NCBI RefSeq assembly: GCF_003206065.1
Contig: NZ_PZJQ01000003.1
Coordinates: 12,099 to 76,098, forward strand
Length of the DNA stretch: 64,000 bases
Direction: 5' to 3'
Source of the DNA: Salinicola halimionae
GTDB lineage: Bacteria; Pseudomonadota; Gammaproteobacteria; Pseudomonadales; Halomonadaceae
This document shows positions 55,985 through 64,000 of the stretch, piece by piece (the stretch's first letter is position 1; every line of letters begins with the position of its first letter). The position numbers were made by a program, and so were the translations under genes. A model generated the notes under the pieces. It worked only from the letters and a program-made list of their open reading frames with translations, ran no database searches and was not told the DNA's origin.

Positions 55985-57076
55985 TCAGCGCTGACCGAGA
56001 CGCGGCGTATCGACGCGAACGTCGGCGTTCTGGCCACGATGGCGCAGCAGATGATCCATCAGCGTCAGCGCCATCATCGCTTCGGCAATCGGCGTGGCGC
56101 GGATGCCGACACAGGGATCGTGGCGCCCTTTGGTCACGACCTCCACCGCGTCGCCATTGACGTCGATGGAGTGCCCAGGTTGAGTGATGCTGGAAGTGGG
56201 TTTGAGCGCCAGATGCGCAATGATCGGCTGGCCACTGGAGATGCCGCCAAGTACGCCACCGGCATGATTGGAGAGGAACCCGTCCGGAGTCATTTCATCG
56301 CGGTGCTCACTACCACGCTGAGCAACGACATCGAAGCCATCGCCGATCTCGACACCTTTCACCGCATTGATGCTCATCAGCCCGTGAGCCAGATCGGCAT
56401 CCAGGCGATCGAAAACAGGTTCTCCCAGCCCCACCGGCACGCCCTCGGCGATGACCGTGATTCTGGCGCCCACCGAGTCCTGATCCCGACGTAGCTGGTC
56501 CATGTAAGCCTCGAGTTCAGACAACTTGTCCGGATCCGGACAGAAAAACGGATTGTCGTCAACGCCGTCCCAACTCTTGAACTCGATCGGGATGGGGCCG
56601 AGCTGACTCATGTAGCCGCGCACCTGAATACCCATCTGCGCTAGCCACGCCTTGGCGATCGCCCCCGCAGCCACTCGCATGGCGGTCTCGCGGGCACTGG
56701 AACGGCCGCCTCCGCGATAGTCGCGAATGCCGTACTTGTGGTGGTAGGTGTAATCGGCATGGGCCGGACGGAACTGCTCGGCGATCTTGGAGTAGTCCTT
56801 GGAGCGCTGATCGGTATTTTCGATCATCAACCCGATCGGCGTGCCGGTCGTCTTGCCTTCGAACACACCGGACAGGATCTTGACCTGATCCAGTTCGCGG
56901 CGCTGGGTCGTATGGCGCGAGGAACCCGGTCGGCGGCGGTCCAGATCGCGCTGCAGGTCTGCCTCGCTGAGTTCGAGCCCCGGCGGGCAGCCGTCGACGA
57001 TGGCGCCCAGCGCAGGACCATGACTTTCACCGAAAGTGGTGACGGTGAACAGTTTGCCGAAGGTGTTGCCGGACAT
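55985..57076 (-). CDS. aroC: Chorismate synthase AroC
   Basis: Last step of the shikimate pathway; uses reduced FMN. The 363 residues match E. coli AroC (361). Signatures are [21 protein letters not shown] at the start (shortened here to its core GESHG), [24 protein letters not shown] and GGISSGQPI. It lies 35 bases after prmB, the order known from E. coli (smrB-prmB-aroC). Confidence 0.98.
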   Translation of the reverse strand: MSGNTFGKLFTVTTFGESHGPALGAIVDGCPPGLELSEADLQRDLDRRRPGSSRHTTQRRELDQVKILSGVFEGKTTGTPIGLMIENTDQRSKDYSKIAEQFRPAHADYTYHHKYGIRDYRGGGRSSARETAMRVAAGAIAKAWLAQMGIQVRGYMSQLGPIPIEFKSWDGVDDNPFFCPDPDKLSELEAYMDQLRRDQDSVGARITVIAEGVPVGLGEPVFDRLDADLAHGLMSINAVKGVEIGDGFDVVAQRGSEHRDEMTPDGFLSNHAGGVLGGISSGQPIIAHLALKPTSSITQPGHSIDVNGDAVEVVTKGRHDPCVGIRATPIAEAMMALTLMDHLLRHRGQNADVRVDTPRLGQR

Positions 57077-57111
57077 GCGCGATCCTCAGAAAAGAGACGG
57101 GGAATTTGGAT

Positions 57112-58068
57112 TCAAGCCGGACGTGTTGCGACGAAGGATTCGGCGTGGGTGTCGAGATCCTCGGCACTCAGCGCGAATACCCCTTCGCCGCCTCGCTCGA
57201 ACTCCAGCCACAGAAACGGCACTTCGGGGAAGGCCGCTTCCAGATGCCGCATGGAGTTGCCCACCTCGACGATCAGCATGCCGCCGTCGTTCAGATAGGT
57301 CCGGGCTTCACGCAGAATGCGCCGAACGATGTCGAGTCCATCACGGCCGGCGCCCAGCGCCAGATCGGGTTCGTGGCGATACTCTGCCGGCATCGTCGCC
57401 AGATCGCGGGCATCCACATAGGGGGGATTGCTGACGATCAAATCGTAGTGCTGCCCCGCTACGCCCTCGAACAGGTCGGATGCCACCGCGCGCACTCGGC
57501 GTCCGACATCATGCCGCACGATATTGGCCTTGGCGACCTCGAGCGCCTCCACGCTGATATCGACCAGATCCACTTCGCAGGTTGGTAGATACAGCGCCGT
57601 AGCGATGCCGATACAGCCGGAACCGGTGCACAGATCCAGTACGCGGTTCGGGGGCAGCTCGTCGAACCAGGCCGAGAAGCCCTGCTCGATCAGCTCGGCG
57701 GTCGGCGAACGCGGAATCAGCACGCGTTCGTCGACCTCGAACGGGAATCCGGCAAAGAACGACTCGCCCAGCAGATAAGGTAGTGGCCGACGGGTTTCGA
57801 TCCGACTGCGTACCAGCGAAACGATACGCCGCCGCTCGAGACCCAGCAGCCGCGCATCGAGCACCGCCGGATCGACGTCCCATGGCAGATGCAGCGCGCC
57901 CAGTACCAATGCCACCGACTCATCCCAGGCGCTGTCGGTGCCGTGGCCGAAATGCAGCCGATGGGCATGGAATTCGGTAGTGGCCCAGCGTAGACAGTCG
58001 CGTACGCTGAACAGGTCTCCGGCGATGGCGTCATCGGCTAGCGTCAGGGTCGACTGCTTAGAGGACAT
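57112..58068 (-). CDS. prmB: Ribosomal protein uL3 glutamine methyltransferase PrmB
   Basis: SAM-dependent enzyme that methylates a glutamine of ribosomal protein L3. The 318 residues carry the catalytic signature DLIVSNPPYVDARD and motif I VLDLCTGSGCIGIATAL. LGESFFAGFPFEVDERVLIPRSPT is typical of PrmB rather than PrmC. The ATG at 58068 is taken by family alignment; the ribosome site is weak. It is divergent from smrB. Confidence 0.95.
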   Translation of the reverse strand: MSSKQSTLTLADDAIAGDLFSVRDCLRWATTEFHAHRLHFGHGTDSAWDESVALVLGALHLPWDVDPAVLDARLLGLERRRIVSLVRSRIETRRPLPYLLGESFFAGFPFEVDERVLIPRSPTAELIEQGFSAWFDELPPNRVLDLCTGSGCIGIATALYLPTCEVDLVDISVEALEVAKANIVRHDVGRRVRAVASDLFEGVAGQHYDLIVSNPPYVDARDLATMPAEYRHEPDLALGAGRDGLDIVRRILREARTYLNDGGMLIVEVGNSMRHLEAAFPEVPFLWLEFERGGEGVFALSAEDLDTHAESFVATRPA

Positions 58069-58220
58069 GGTCAGGGCTCGCATCTGTCTGAAAAACGGAC
58101 GACGATTGTACGCGCAAGGCTCGCGCGTTCACAGTCGGCCATGCCACGGCGCACGGAATCGGTTACCCTTCCGCCCGCCGAATGATTCAAGCCATCGAGA
58201 CCGCGATCAGCAGAGGCACC

Positions 58221-58838
58221 ATGGCCATGACCCACTCCTCCGGCGATGACGACGATCGCCCCGCGAATCCCGACCCTAGCGATGAGCCCGATAATGCCTT
58301 CCGCGAGGCGCTGGAGGCGGCCGGCGTCAAGCGGCTCAGGATAAACCGTGCCCAGACCGGTCGCCCTCGGCGCAATGCACTCAATGTCAGCGCACGCCGC
58401 GAGGCGGCGGAACAGGCATCGGCTCAGATGCAATCGGCGCTGTCGGACGGTGGCGTCGAAGCGGTAACGCCGCATCAGCGCCTCGAATTCTCGATTCCGG
58501 ATTTACCCAGGCGTACCTTCACTCAGCTCAAGAAGGGTCACATACCCTGGGAAGGCGGGCTCGACCTTCACGGCTACACGCTCGACGAAGCCCGTGTCGA
58601 GCTCGAAACCTTCGTCGATGACGCCATCGCCAACCGCGTTCGCTGCGTGCTGGTGGTTCACGGCAAGGCCCGCGGTTATCGCGGCAGCGGCGCGGACTAC
58701 CCGGTAATCAAGAGCCACGTCAATACCTGGCTCAAGAACTGGTCGCGGGTGCTGGCATTCTGCTCGGCGAGCGAAATCGACGGCGGCACCGGCGCGCTCT
58801 ACGTACTGCTGCGCACCCGCGGCGACCATGCGCCGTGA
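58221..58838 (+). CDS. smrB: SmrB family endonuclease
   Basis: Smr-domain protein of 205 residues. A polar N-terminal half leads to the Smr domain at about 115-200, with LDLHGYTLDEAR and VVHGKARGYRGSG as its DLHG and HGKG-type motifs. E. coli SmrB cuts mRNA at collided ribosomes. AGAGG lies four bases before the ATG at 58221; a second ATG two codons on is also possible. It is divergent from prmB. Confidence 0.92.
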   Translation: MAMTHSSGDDDDRPANPDPSDEPDNAFREALEAAGVKRLRINRAQTGRPRRNALNVSARREAAEQASAQMQSALSDGGVEAVTPHQRLEFSIPDLPRRTFTQLKKGHIPWEGGLDLHGYTLDEARVELETFVDDAIANRVRCVLVVHGKARGYRGSGADYPVIKSHVNTWLKNWSRVLAFCSASEIDGGTGALYVLLRTRGDHAP

Positions 58839-58877
58839 CTAGGGCAAGTTCTACTCGCTATGATCCGCCATTCGCCA

Positions 58878-59954
58878 TCAGCCATGCCGCTTGGGCGACG
58901 ATAGCGGCAACGGCAGCCGCCCCTGCGGATCGGCACTGCTGGACGGGTGTTTGTGGCCGTCGACCGGCTCGGCGGTAACGGTCGTCCGGTCTCGTCGATG
59001 TTCATGCCTATCAAGAGCCTGGGCGGTGAGATAGCGCCCCAGCTCGATCAGCGCCTCCGCCCGATGAAACTCGTAGGCGCCGCAGACACTCTTGGGGACT
59101 TCGATCAGAATATCCGGCGGATAACCGGCGATCTTGTACTTGGCCAGCGCAGCCTGAGTGATATCGAACGACGCCAGCATCATGTCGAGCTTGCTCCAGG
59201 CGCGTTCGGTCTGGCTGGACCAACTGATGTTCTCCGACGCGACCTCTTCATCGCCGAACGACGAAACCATGCCTTGCACTCGCGTTCGCACATTCCTCAG
59301 CCAACCGCTGAAGCTCTTGCCTTCGGCTTGTCGCTTGATCTCCCGCGCCTGCTCTTCCGCAGCCTGATCGGCAGGCAACAGCTCTTCCAACGTGACCGGC
59401 CTCGACGTCTGCGCAGTCGCGTTGACCGCCAGCACGATGTCCGCGTCGACGGATACGGTAGGAATGATGGGAAGCGGATTCAGCAACCCCCCATCGACCA
59501 GCACATGGCCGTTTTCCTGAACCGGAGTAATGATGCCGGGCACCGCAATCGAGGCACGGATTGCCCGTAGCAGCGGCCCGCTCTGGAACCATACCTCGCG
59601 CTGACGGTTCAGATCGGTCGCCACGGCGGTGAACGGCATCGGCAGATCCTCAATGCGGATATCCCCGACCAGCGATTCGAGCTTGGTCATTACCTTGCCT
59701 GCACGCATGGCGCCCATGGCACTCCAGGTGATATCGACCAGTCTCAGAATGTCGAAATAATCCAGCTGACAGACCCAGTCGCGATATCCGTCGAGTTTAC
59801 CGGCAGCGTATACGCCACCGATCAAGGCACCCATCGAACAGCCGGAAATCGAGACGATGTCGTAGCCGCGAGCCTCGAGCTCCTCGATCACGCCGATATG
59901 GGCGTAGCCCCGCGCACCGCCACTTCCCAGGACCAATGACACTCGAGGTTTCAT
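58878..59954 (-). CDS. Patatin-like phospholipase, RssA type
   Basis: Predicted serine acylhydrolase of 358 residues. The oxyanion hole is GSGGARG at 10-16, the nucleophile Ser40 in GCSMG and the catalytic Asp in VDGGLLN, so the dyad is complete. It is longer than E. coli RssA (about 300), with a Pro/Ser/basic C-terminal tail that looks disordered. Its ATG overlaps the stop of the upstream hydrolase by four bases (ATGA). Substrate unknown. Confidence 0.9.
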   Translation of the reverse strand: MKPRVSLVLGSGGARGYAHIGVIEELEARGYDIVSISGCSMGALIGGVYAAGKLDGYRDWVCQLDYFDILRLVDITWSAMGAMRAGKVMTKLESLVGDIRIEDLPMPFTAVATDLNRQREVWFQSGPLLRAIRASIAVPGIITPVQENGHVLVDGGLLNPLPIIPTVSVDADIVLAVNATAQTSRPVTLEELLPADQAAEEQAREIKRQAEGKSFSGWLRNVRTRVQGMVSSFGDEEVASENISWSSQTERAWSKLDMMLASFDITQAALAKYKIAGYPPDILIEVPKSVCGAYEFHRAEALIELGRYLTAQALDRHEHRRDRTTVTAEPVDGHKHPSSSADPQGRLPLPLSSPKRHG

Positions 59955-60832
59955 GATACGGGCTCCCCGATGATCGATTGATGCCAGCGTACGATTTCGG
60001 AAGCCACTTGCGCTACTCTCACGCGCTCCAGATGCAAATGATGGCCGCCGGAGACGATTCGCCGCTCGAGCCCGTCGATTCGACGACACGCCTCTCCGAG
60101 GTAGGGACGCTCGGTCAATACGCCGCCGGTCGCCTGCAATAGCAGCACCGGGGCACGAATGCCAGCGACCGTTGCCAGCATCTGCGCCGCGGTCCAACGC
60201 AACAGCGACGGCTGGACCAGCCGACGATCGGTGCGCCAGTGGTAGCGTCCATCCTCGCGGTTGACCAGATTGCGCTCGACGATCGGTTGCGCGGTATCCC
60301 CATCTATTCGAGTAACACCACCGCGCACCCGCGCCGCGACGGCATTGTCAAGGGTCGCATAACCTTTGCCGGCACTACGTGGCCGCCGACGCGCGTGCAG
60401 CGCGGCCTGCAGTTGCGTCGCCGTCTCGTCAGGCTCGCTGGTGGTCGAGGCCAACCCGTCGATCAACACCAGCCGATCGACGCGTTCCGGTGCGGCGGCG
60501 GCGATCAAGCTGGCAACGCCCGCGCCCATCGAGTGGCCGACGAGCGTCGTCGAGCGCAGATCCAGTACGTCCAGCGCATCGAGAACATCGGGTACATAGC
60601 CCCACAGCGGATAATCGGCGCCCGCCCCCCGATGGGGTGAGTGGCCGTGCCCCGGCAGGTCCAGTGCCACCAGACGAATGCCCAGCGTTGTGACCAACGC
60701 GGGCGCCAGCCGCGAAAACGTCGCCGCGTTGTCCAACCAGCCATGCAGAGCGACCCAAGTAGGCGCGCTCGTCTCGCCCCAGCTCAACGCAGCCAGACGG
60801 TTTGCTCCCAGGACGAGCGTTTGCGGGCTCAT
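59951..60832 (-). CDS. Alpha/beta hydrolase
   Basis: Soluble hydrolase of 293 residues with LHGWLDNAATFSRLAPAL (oxyanion HGW), DLPGHGHSP, the nucleophile elbow GHSMGAG and the catalytic His in GGHHLHLE. It overlaps the genes on both sides by four bases, so it is coupled to another hydrolase upstream and a patatin downstream. The substrate cannot be named. Confidence 0.88.
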   Translation of the reverse strand: MSPQTLVLGANRLAALSWGETSAPTWVALHGWLDNAATFSRLAPALVTTLGIRLVALDLPGHGHSPHRGAGADYPLWGYVPDVLDALDVLDLRSTTLVGHSMGAGVASLIAAAAPERVDRLVLIDGLASTTSEPDETATQLQAALHARRRPRSAGKGYATLDNAVAARVRGGVTRIDGDTAQPIVERNLVNREDGRYHWRTDRRLVQPSLLRWTAAQMLATVAGIRAPVLLLQATGGVLTERPYLGEACRRIDGLERRIVSGGHHLHLERVRVAQVASEIVRWHQSIIGEPVS

Positions 60833-61635
60833 GTCGACGCCTCGAGCATGTCCTCGGCCGCGGCCAGAATCGCCTGGCGGGTAGCCTGAGGATGCTCGAA
60901 CGGGAACATGTGGCCACCCGGTACATAGCGCAGTCGCACGCCCAGGCGTGTGAGCGTGCGTCGGCGTGCGGGCGTCAGCAGATCGGAGTCTTCTCCGGCG
61001 ATGACCGTCAGCGGCACCTCGAGTTTGCGCAGCACCGCGGTGAGATGATCCGGCAGGTGGCGAAACACCGCAGCTTCCGTCCGGGGCGCGAAGACGAGCC
61101 TGGCCGCGCCGCTATCGTCGACGATGGTCGTCGCCCCGGTGACATAATCGTCCAGCGCGGTCTCGGTGAAGCGCTGAAACAGCGAACGATGACGCAGCGA
61201 GGCGGCCATGACTTCTCGGCTGGGCCAGGTCTCGCGGCGACGCAACGCCTTGCCGGCGGGCGTCACGCGGTCGACGAAGCCCGCCAGCTTGGCGAATTTG
61301 AGCATCCAGGCGTCTCGCCCGAGCAGCAAAGGGGGATCCAGCGCTATCACGGCGCGGAAATGTTGCGGCGCTTTGGCGGCGGCCATGATCGACAGCACAC
61401 CACCCATGGAGTGGCCCACGGCAACGATCGGCGTCGATAACGGTTCGATGGCCGATAGATACTCCTCACGCAGTGCCAGCCAGTTGCGCCCGACCGGAAA
61501 CGCAGGGTCATGCGCCAGGCGGTCCAGCGGATGCAGTTCGAAATGTGGTGCCAACGGCTGCAATAGCGTCCGATAACTGGCGCCGGTGAAACCGTTGGCA
61601 TGGGCAAAGACCAATGGGTAACGCAGCATCGACAT
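60829..61635 (-). CDS. Alpha/beta hydrolase
   Basis: Second soluble alpha/beta hydrolase, 268 residues, distinct from its neighbour. It begins PLVFAHANGFTGASYRTLLQPL, has the nucleophile in GHSMGGV and the His in PGGHMFPFEHP. AAGGGAA lies five bases before the ATG at 61635; an ATG two codons on is possible. It heads a tightly coupled three-gene unit of predicted esterases or lipases. Confidence 0.88.
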   Translation of the reverse strand: MSMLRYPLVFAHANGFTGASYRTLLQPLAPHFELHPLDRLAHDPAFPVGRNWLALREEYLSAIEPLSTPIVAVGHSMGGVLSIMAAAKAPQHFRAVIALDPPLLLGRDAWMLKFAKLAGFVDRVTPAGKALRRRETWPSREVMAASLRHRSLFQRFTETALDDYVTGATTIVDDSGAARLVFAPRTEAAVFRHLPDHLTAVLRKLEVPLTVIAGEDSDLLTPARRRTLTRLGVRLRYVPGGHMFPFEHPQATRQAILAAAEDMLEAST

Positions 61636-61781
61636 CCGAATTCCCTTAGACTATCGGCGATAAAACAGTCGCCGATGAACGATCGACTGTCACAACTGAC
61701 GATTGTAAATTTTAACGACTTCCGTCGAACGCCACTGCTTGTGTAGCGACGTTCGTACCGACTCCAATCAAGGATTGTACT

Positions 61782-61892
61782 GTGTCTCGCAAAGGAACCC
61801 ATCGTGATACCCGCCTTCGTAACCGATTATTCTGGGCGCTGCTGATCGCGGCGCTGGTCGTCGGCTTCTGGTTAGTACGCGGCGGAGACTGA
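61782..61892 (+). CDS. Small single-helix membrane peptide (36 residues)
   Basis: Short frame starting with GTG at 61782, with AAGGA seven bases upstream. The basic N-terminus (MSRKGTHRDTRLRNR) is followed by one hydrophobic helix (LFWALLIAALVVGFWLV) and ends RGGD. The AEC transporter gene begins three bases after its stop and its ribosome site lies inside this frame, so the two are translationally coupled. The layout suggests a small partner or regulator of the transporter, which is inference. Confidence 0.7.
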   Translation: MSRKGTHRDTRLRNRLFWALLIAALVVGFWLVRGGD

Positions 61893-61895
61893 TCC

Positions 61896-62843
61896 ATGGG
61901 TCTGCTGGCGGCGTTCACCCATACCCTGGAAATCACGCTACCGGTGTTTCTGATGGTGTTTCTGGGTCTGGGACTCAAGCGGATCGGCTGGATCGATTCG
62001 CATTTCATCACGACGGCGTCGATGCTGGTATTCAAGGTCACCATGCCGGCGCTACTGTTCCTGAGCATCATCAAGGCAGACCTGAGTCGCGCACTGCAGC
62101 CGGAGCTGATCGGTTACTTCATCGCCTACACCGTAATCAGTTTCCTGCTGGCCTGGGCCTGGTCGGTCTGGCGACACCCTCGGGTCGAGCGAGGCATCTT
62201 CACCCAAGGCGCCTTCCGCGCGAACAACGGCATCGTCGGTCTAGCCCTGGCGGCCGGCCAGTACGGTGATTACGGCCTGTCCGTCGGCGGTGTACTGGCC
62301 GGCGCGGTTATCGTCATCTACAACGTCTTCTCGGTGTTCATCCTGTCGCTCTACAGCGATGACGTGGCTACCGACTTCCGCAGTCTGGTCAAAAATCTGG
62401 CCAAGAATCCGCTTATCCTGAGCGTTGTATTCGCGATTCCGGTGGCGCTATCGGGCTTCGAGCTGCCCGGATGGATCATGACCTCAGGCGGCTATCTCGC
62501 CGGCATGTCGCTGCCGCTGGGGCTAATCTGCATCGGTGGCACGCTCTCGATCAGCGCGTTCAAACGCAGCAGCGCCATCGCCCTGGACGCCAGCCTGTGG
62601 AAGCTGGTGTGGGTGCCGCTTTTTGGGGTTCTCGGCGCACTTGCCGTGGGCATTCACGGTCCGGCGCTGGGAATTCTCTTCCTCTACCTGGGCTGCCCCG
62701 GAGCCGCCGCCAGCTTCGTCATGGCCAAGGCGTTCAAGAGTAACGATAAACTAGCGGCCAATATCATCGTCATCACCACTTTCGCCTCGATGTTCACCTT
62801 GAGCCTGGGGCTATTCCTGCTGAAATGGTTGGCGCTGGTTTAG
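61896..62843 (+). CDS. AEC family transporter (auxin efflux carrier type)
   Basis: Inner-membrane carrier of 315 residues with about ten hydrophobic helices in two halves, the AEC layout. Typical segments are FLMVFLGLGLKRIGWID, FRANNGIVGLALA, GYLAGMSLPLGLICIGGTLS and YLGCPGAAASFVMAKAF. Bacterial relatives move malate, malonate or other small acids. GGAG lies eight bases before the ATG. A terminator follows. Confidence 0.92.
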   Translation: MGLLAAFTHTLEITLPVFLMVFLGLGLKRIGWIDSHFITTASMLVFKVTMPALLFLSIIKADLSRALQPELIGYFIAYTVISFLLAWAWSVWRHPRVERGIFTQGAFRANNGIVGLALAAGQYGDYGLSVGGVLAGAVIVIYNVFSVFILSLYSDDVATDFRSLVKNLAKNPLILSVVFAIPVALSGFELPGWIMTSGGYLAGMSLPLGLICIGGTLSISAFKRSSAIALDASLWKLVWVPLFGVLGALAVGIHGPALGILFLYLGCPGAAASFVMAKAFKSNDKLAANIIVITTFASMFTLSLGLFLLKWLALV

Positions 62844-62870
62844 GCATCTGACCGTAATCGACGCGAAAGA

Positions 62871-62898
62871 AAGGGCCGCTCTTTCGAGCGGCCCTTTT
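62871..62898 (+). terminator. Terminator after the AEC transporter
   Basis: Perfect 10-bp stem AAGGGCCGCT / AGCGGCCCTT (62871-62880 and 62887-62896) around CTTTCG, with a T-run at the end of the second arm. It lies between convergent genes. Confidence 0.88.
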
Positions 62899-62943
62899 CA
62901 TCCCATGATTACTCTAGCATCAACGGCGTTGGGCCTGACGAAA

Positions 62944-64000
62944 TCAGTCTTCGCGTTCGCCGTCCAGCAGGCGACGCAGCTTCAGCGGGTTGCCCTCGCG
63001 CATGGCTTCCGGCAACAGCGCATCCGGCAGATTCTGATAGCAGACCGGACGCAGGAAGCGGAAGATCGCTGCCGTGCCGACGGACGTCGAGCGCGCATCC
63101 GACGTAGCCGGGAACGGACCACCGTGAACCATCGCGTGACTCACCTCGACGCCGGTCGGCCAGCCGTTGGCCATGACGCGGCCTGCCTTGCGCTCGAGCG
63201 TCGGTAGCAGCCGGCTCGCGGTATCGATGTCCGCATCGTCCATCTGCAACGTTGCGGTCAGTTGCCCCTCCAGCGCTTCGGCGACACGCTTGACCTCGGC
63301 CGAATCGCGGCAGGCGACGATCAACGAGGAAGCCCCGAAGATTTCAGCCTGTAGCGCCTCATCGGCGATCAGGTCCTCGCCGGTAGTCATGAAGAGCCCA
63401 GCCTGACACTGATTAACCCCCTCGCCTGATGGCCCCCGCGCCAGTTCATGCACTTTGGCATTACCGGCCAGTGCCGAAACGCCGCGATCATAAGCCTCGT
63501 GGATGCCGGGCGTGAGCATCGTCTGAGCGACGCTGGCCTTGACGACCTCGCTGGCCGCTTCGACGAACGCGTCGAGATCCGGGCCTTCGATGGCGATCAC
63601 CAGCCCCGGGTTGGTGCAGAACTGACCGGCCCCCATGTTGAGTGATCCGACGAACGACTCGGCCAACGCCTTGCCACGCGCTTTCAACGCCGCCGGCAGC
63701 AAGAACACCGGGTTGATACTGCTCATCTCGGCATAGAAAGGAATCGGTTCTGGACGCTTCTGGGCGATCTGCAGCAATGCCAGCCCACCCTTGCGCGATC
63801 CGGTGAAACCGCCCGCCTTGATTCGAGGGTCGGCAACCAGCGCCTGGCCGACTTCGAAGCTCGAATCGTGCAACATGGAAAAGACACCCTCCGGCAGGCC
63901 GCACTTCTTGACCGCCGCCTGCACGGCACGACCGACCAACTCGCAGGTACCGGGGTGCGCCGGGTGCGCCTTGACCACGACCGGGCAACCCGCGGCCAGC
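62944..64000 (-). CDS. Ketoglutarate-semialdehyde-type aldehyde dehydrogenase (partial)
   Basis: The 5' part lies beyond the window; the frame is open to its last base. About 350 C-terminal residues are visible, starting [18 protein letters not shown]. The cofactor loop [21 protein letters not shown] and the catalytic Cys in [10 protein letters not shown] fit the alpha-ketoglutaric semialdehyde (2,5-dioxovalerate) dehydrogenase group, which ends several sugar-acid degradation routes. The final residues (LLDGERED) are charged. No sugar-acid catabolic genes are visible, so the pathway is unknown. Confidence 0.85.
   Translation of the reverse strand, partial: LAAGCPVVVKAHPAHPGTCELVGRAVQAAVKKCGLPEGVFSMLHDSSFEVGQALVADPRIKAGGFTGSRKGGLALLQIAQKRPEPIPFYAEMSSINPVFLLPAALKARGKALAESFVGSLNMGAGQFCTNPGLVIAIEGPDLDAFVEAASEVVKASVAQTMLTPGIHEAYDRGVSALAGNAKVHELARGPSGEGVNQCQAGLFMTTGEDLIADEALQAEIFGASSLIVACRDSAEVKRVAEALEGQLTATLQMDDADIDTASRLLPTLERKAGRVMANGWPTGVEVSHAMVHGGPFPATSDARSTSVGTAAIFRFLRPVCYQNLPDALLPEAMREGNPLKLRRLLDGERED

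Noticed and set aside
1-64000. tRNA genes, rRNA, CRISPR arrays, insertion sequences and prophage genes
   Set aside because: Read-through of all gaps showed no cloverleaf, no regularly spaced repeats, no transposase or integrase and no phage structural genes; the 4.5S RNA is the only RNA gene found.

Overview
The window looks like a chromosomal segment of a high-GC gammaproteobacterium, most likely a member of the Halomonadaceae (Halomonas, Salinicola or Kushneria type). This is inferred from protein character and gene order, not from a 16S gene. The run leuC-leuD-methyltransferase-leuB-asd-fimV-truA-trpF-accD-folC-dedD-cvpA-purF-metZ matches the order I know from Pseudomonas, except that trpB and trpA sit between trpF and accD here. 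Nearly all of the window is core or housekeeping sequence. I see no rRNA, tRNA, prophage, insertion sequence or CRISPR array.

Layout. 0.1-4.2 kb: the phosphate operon pstSCAB (minus strand) behind a near-consensus PHO box. 4.2-9.1 kb: a Bcr/CflA-type exporter, a phosphatase/STAS partner-switching pair resembling HsbR-HsbA, the lipid-asymmetry lipoprotein MlaA and a FabH2-like ketoacyl synthase. 9.2-17.7 kb: hrpA, fadD, and an uncharacterised pair made of a VWA-domain membrane protein and a small membrane protein. 18.0-25.9 kb: ptrB, then rnd-ycgL-ycgN, dnaX-ybaB-recR and the SRP RNA gene ffs. 26.0-32.9 kb: two aldo/keto reductases, phhB with an aromatic aminotransferase, an EF-hand protein, a SelD-N-type flavoprotein, and yceJ-yceI.

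32.9-35.3 kb is the least ordinary stretch. It is more AT-rich, holds long non-coding segments, a PAS-GGDEF diguanylate cyclase, a 22-bp palindrome, short repeats and a 38-codon lysine-rich gene with its own ribosome site and terminator. 35.3-53.4 kb is the long minus-strand biosynthetic array: methionine, purine, folate, fatty acid, tryptophan, pseudouridine, FimV, aspartate-family and leucine genes. It is headed by a divergent LysR regulator with a candidate operator between it and leuC. 54.6-64.0 kb: an unknown four-helix membrane protein whose frame continues as a charged tail beyond its stop codon, then smrB/prmB/aroC, a coupled trio of two alpha/beta hydrolases and a patatin, a 36-codon membrane peptide coupled to an AEC transporter, and a ketoglutarate-semialdehyde-type dehydrogenase cut by the window edge.

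I found no clear new multi-gene system. The best leads for something undescribed are the in-frame stop at 55805-55807, the two small genes (34863-34979 and 61782-61892), the VWA/membrane-protein pair (15.3-17.7 kb) and the 33-35 kb intergenic structures. All starts were chosen by ribosome-site position and family length, and several differ from the longest possible reading frame.
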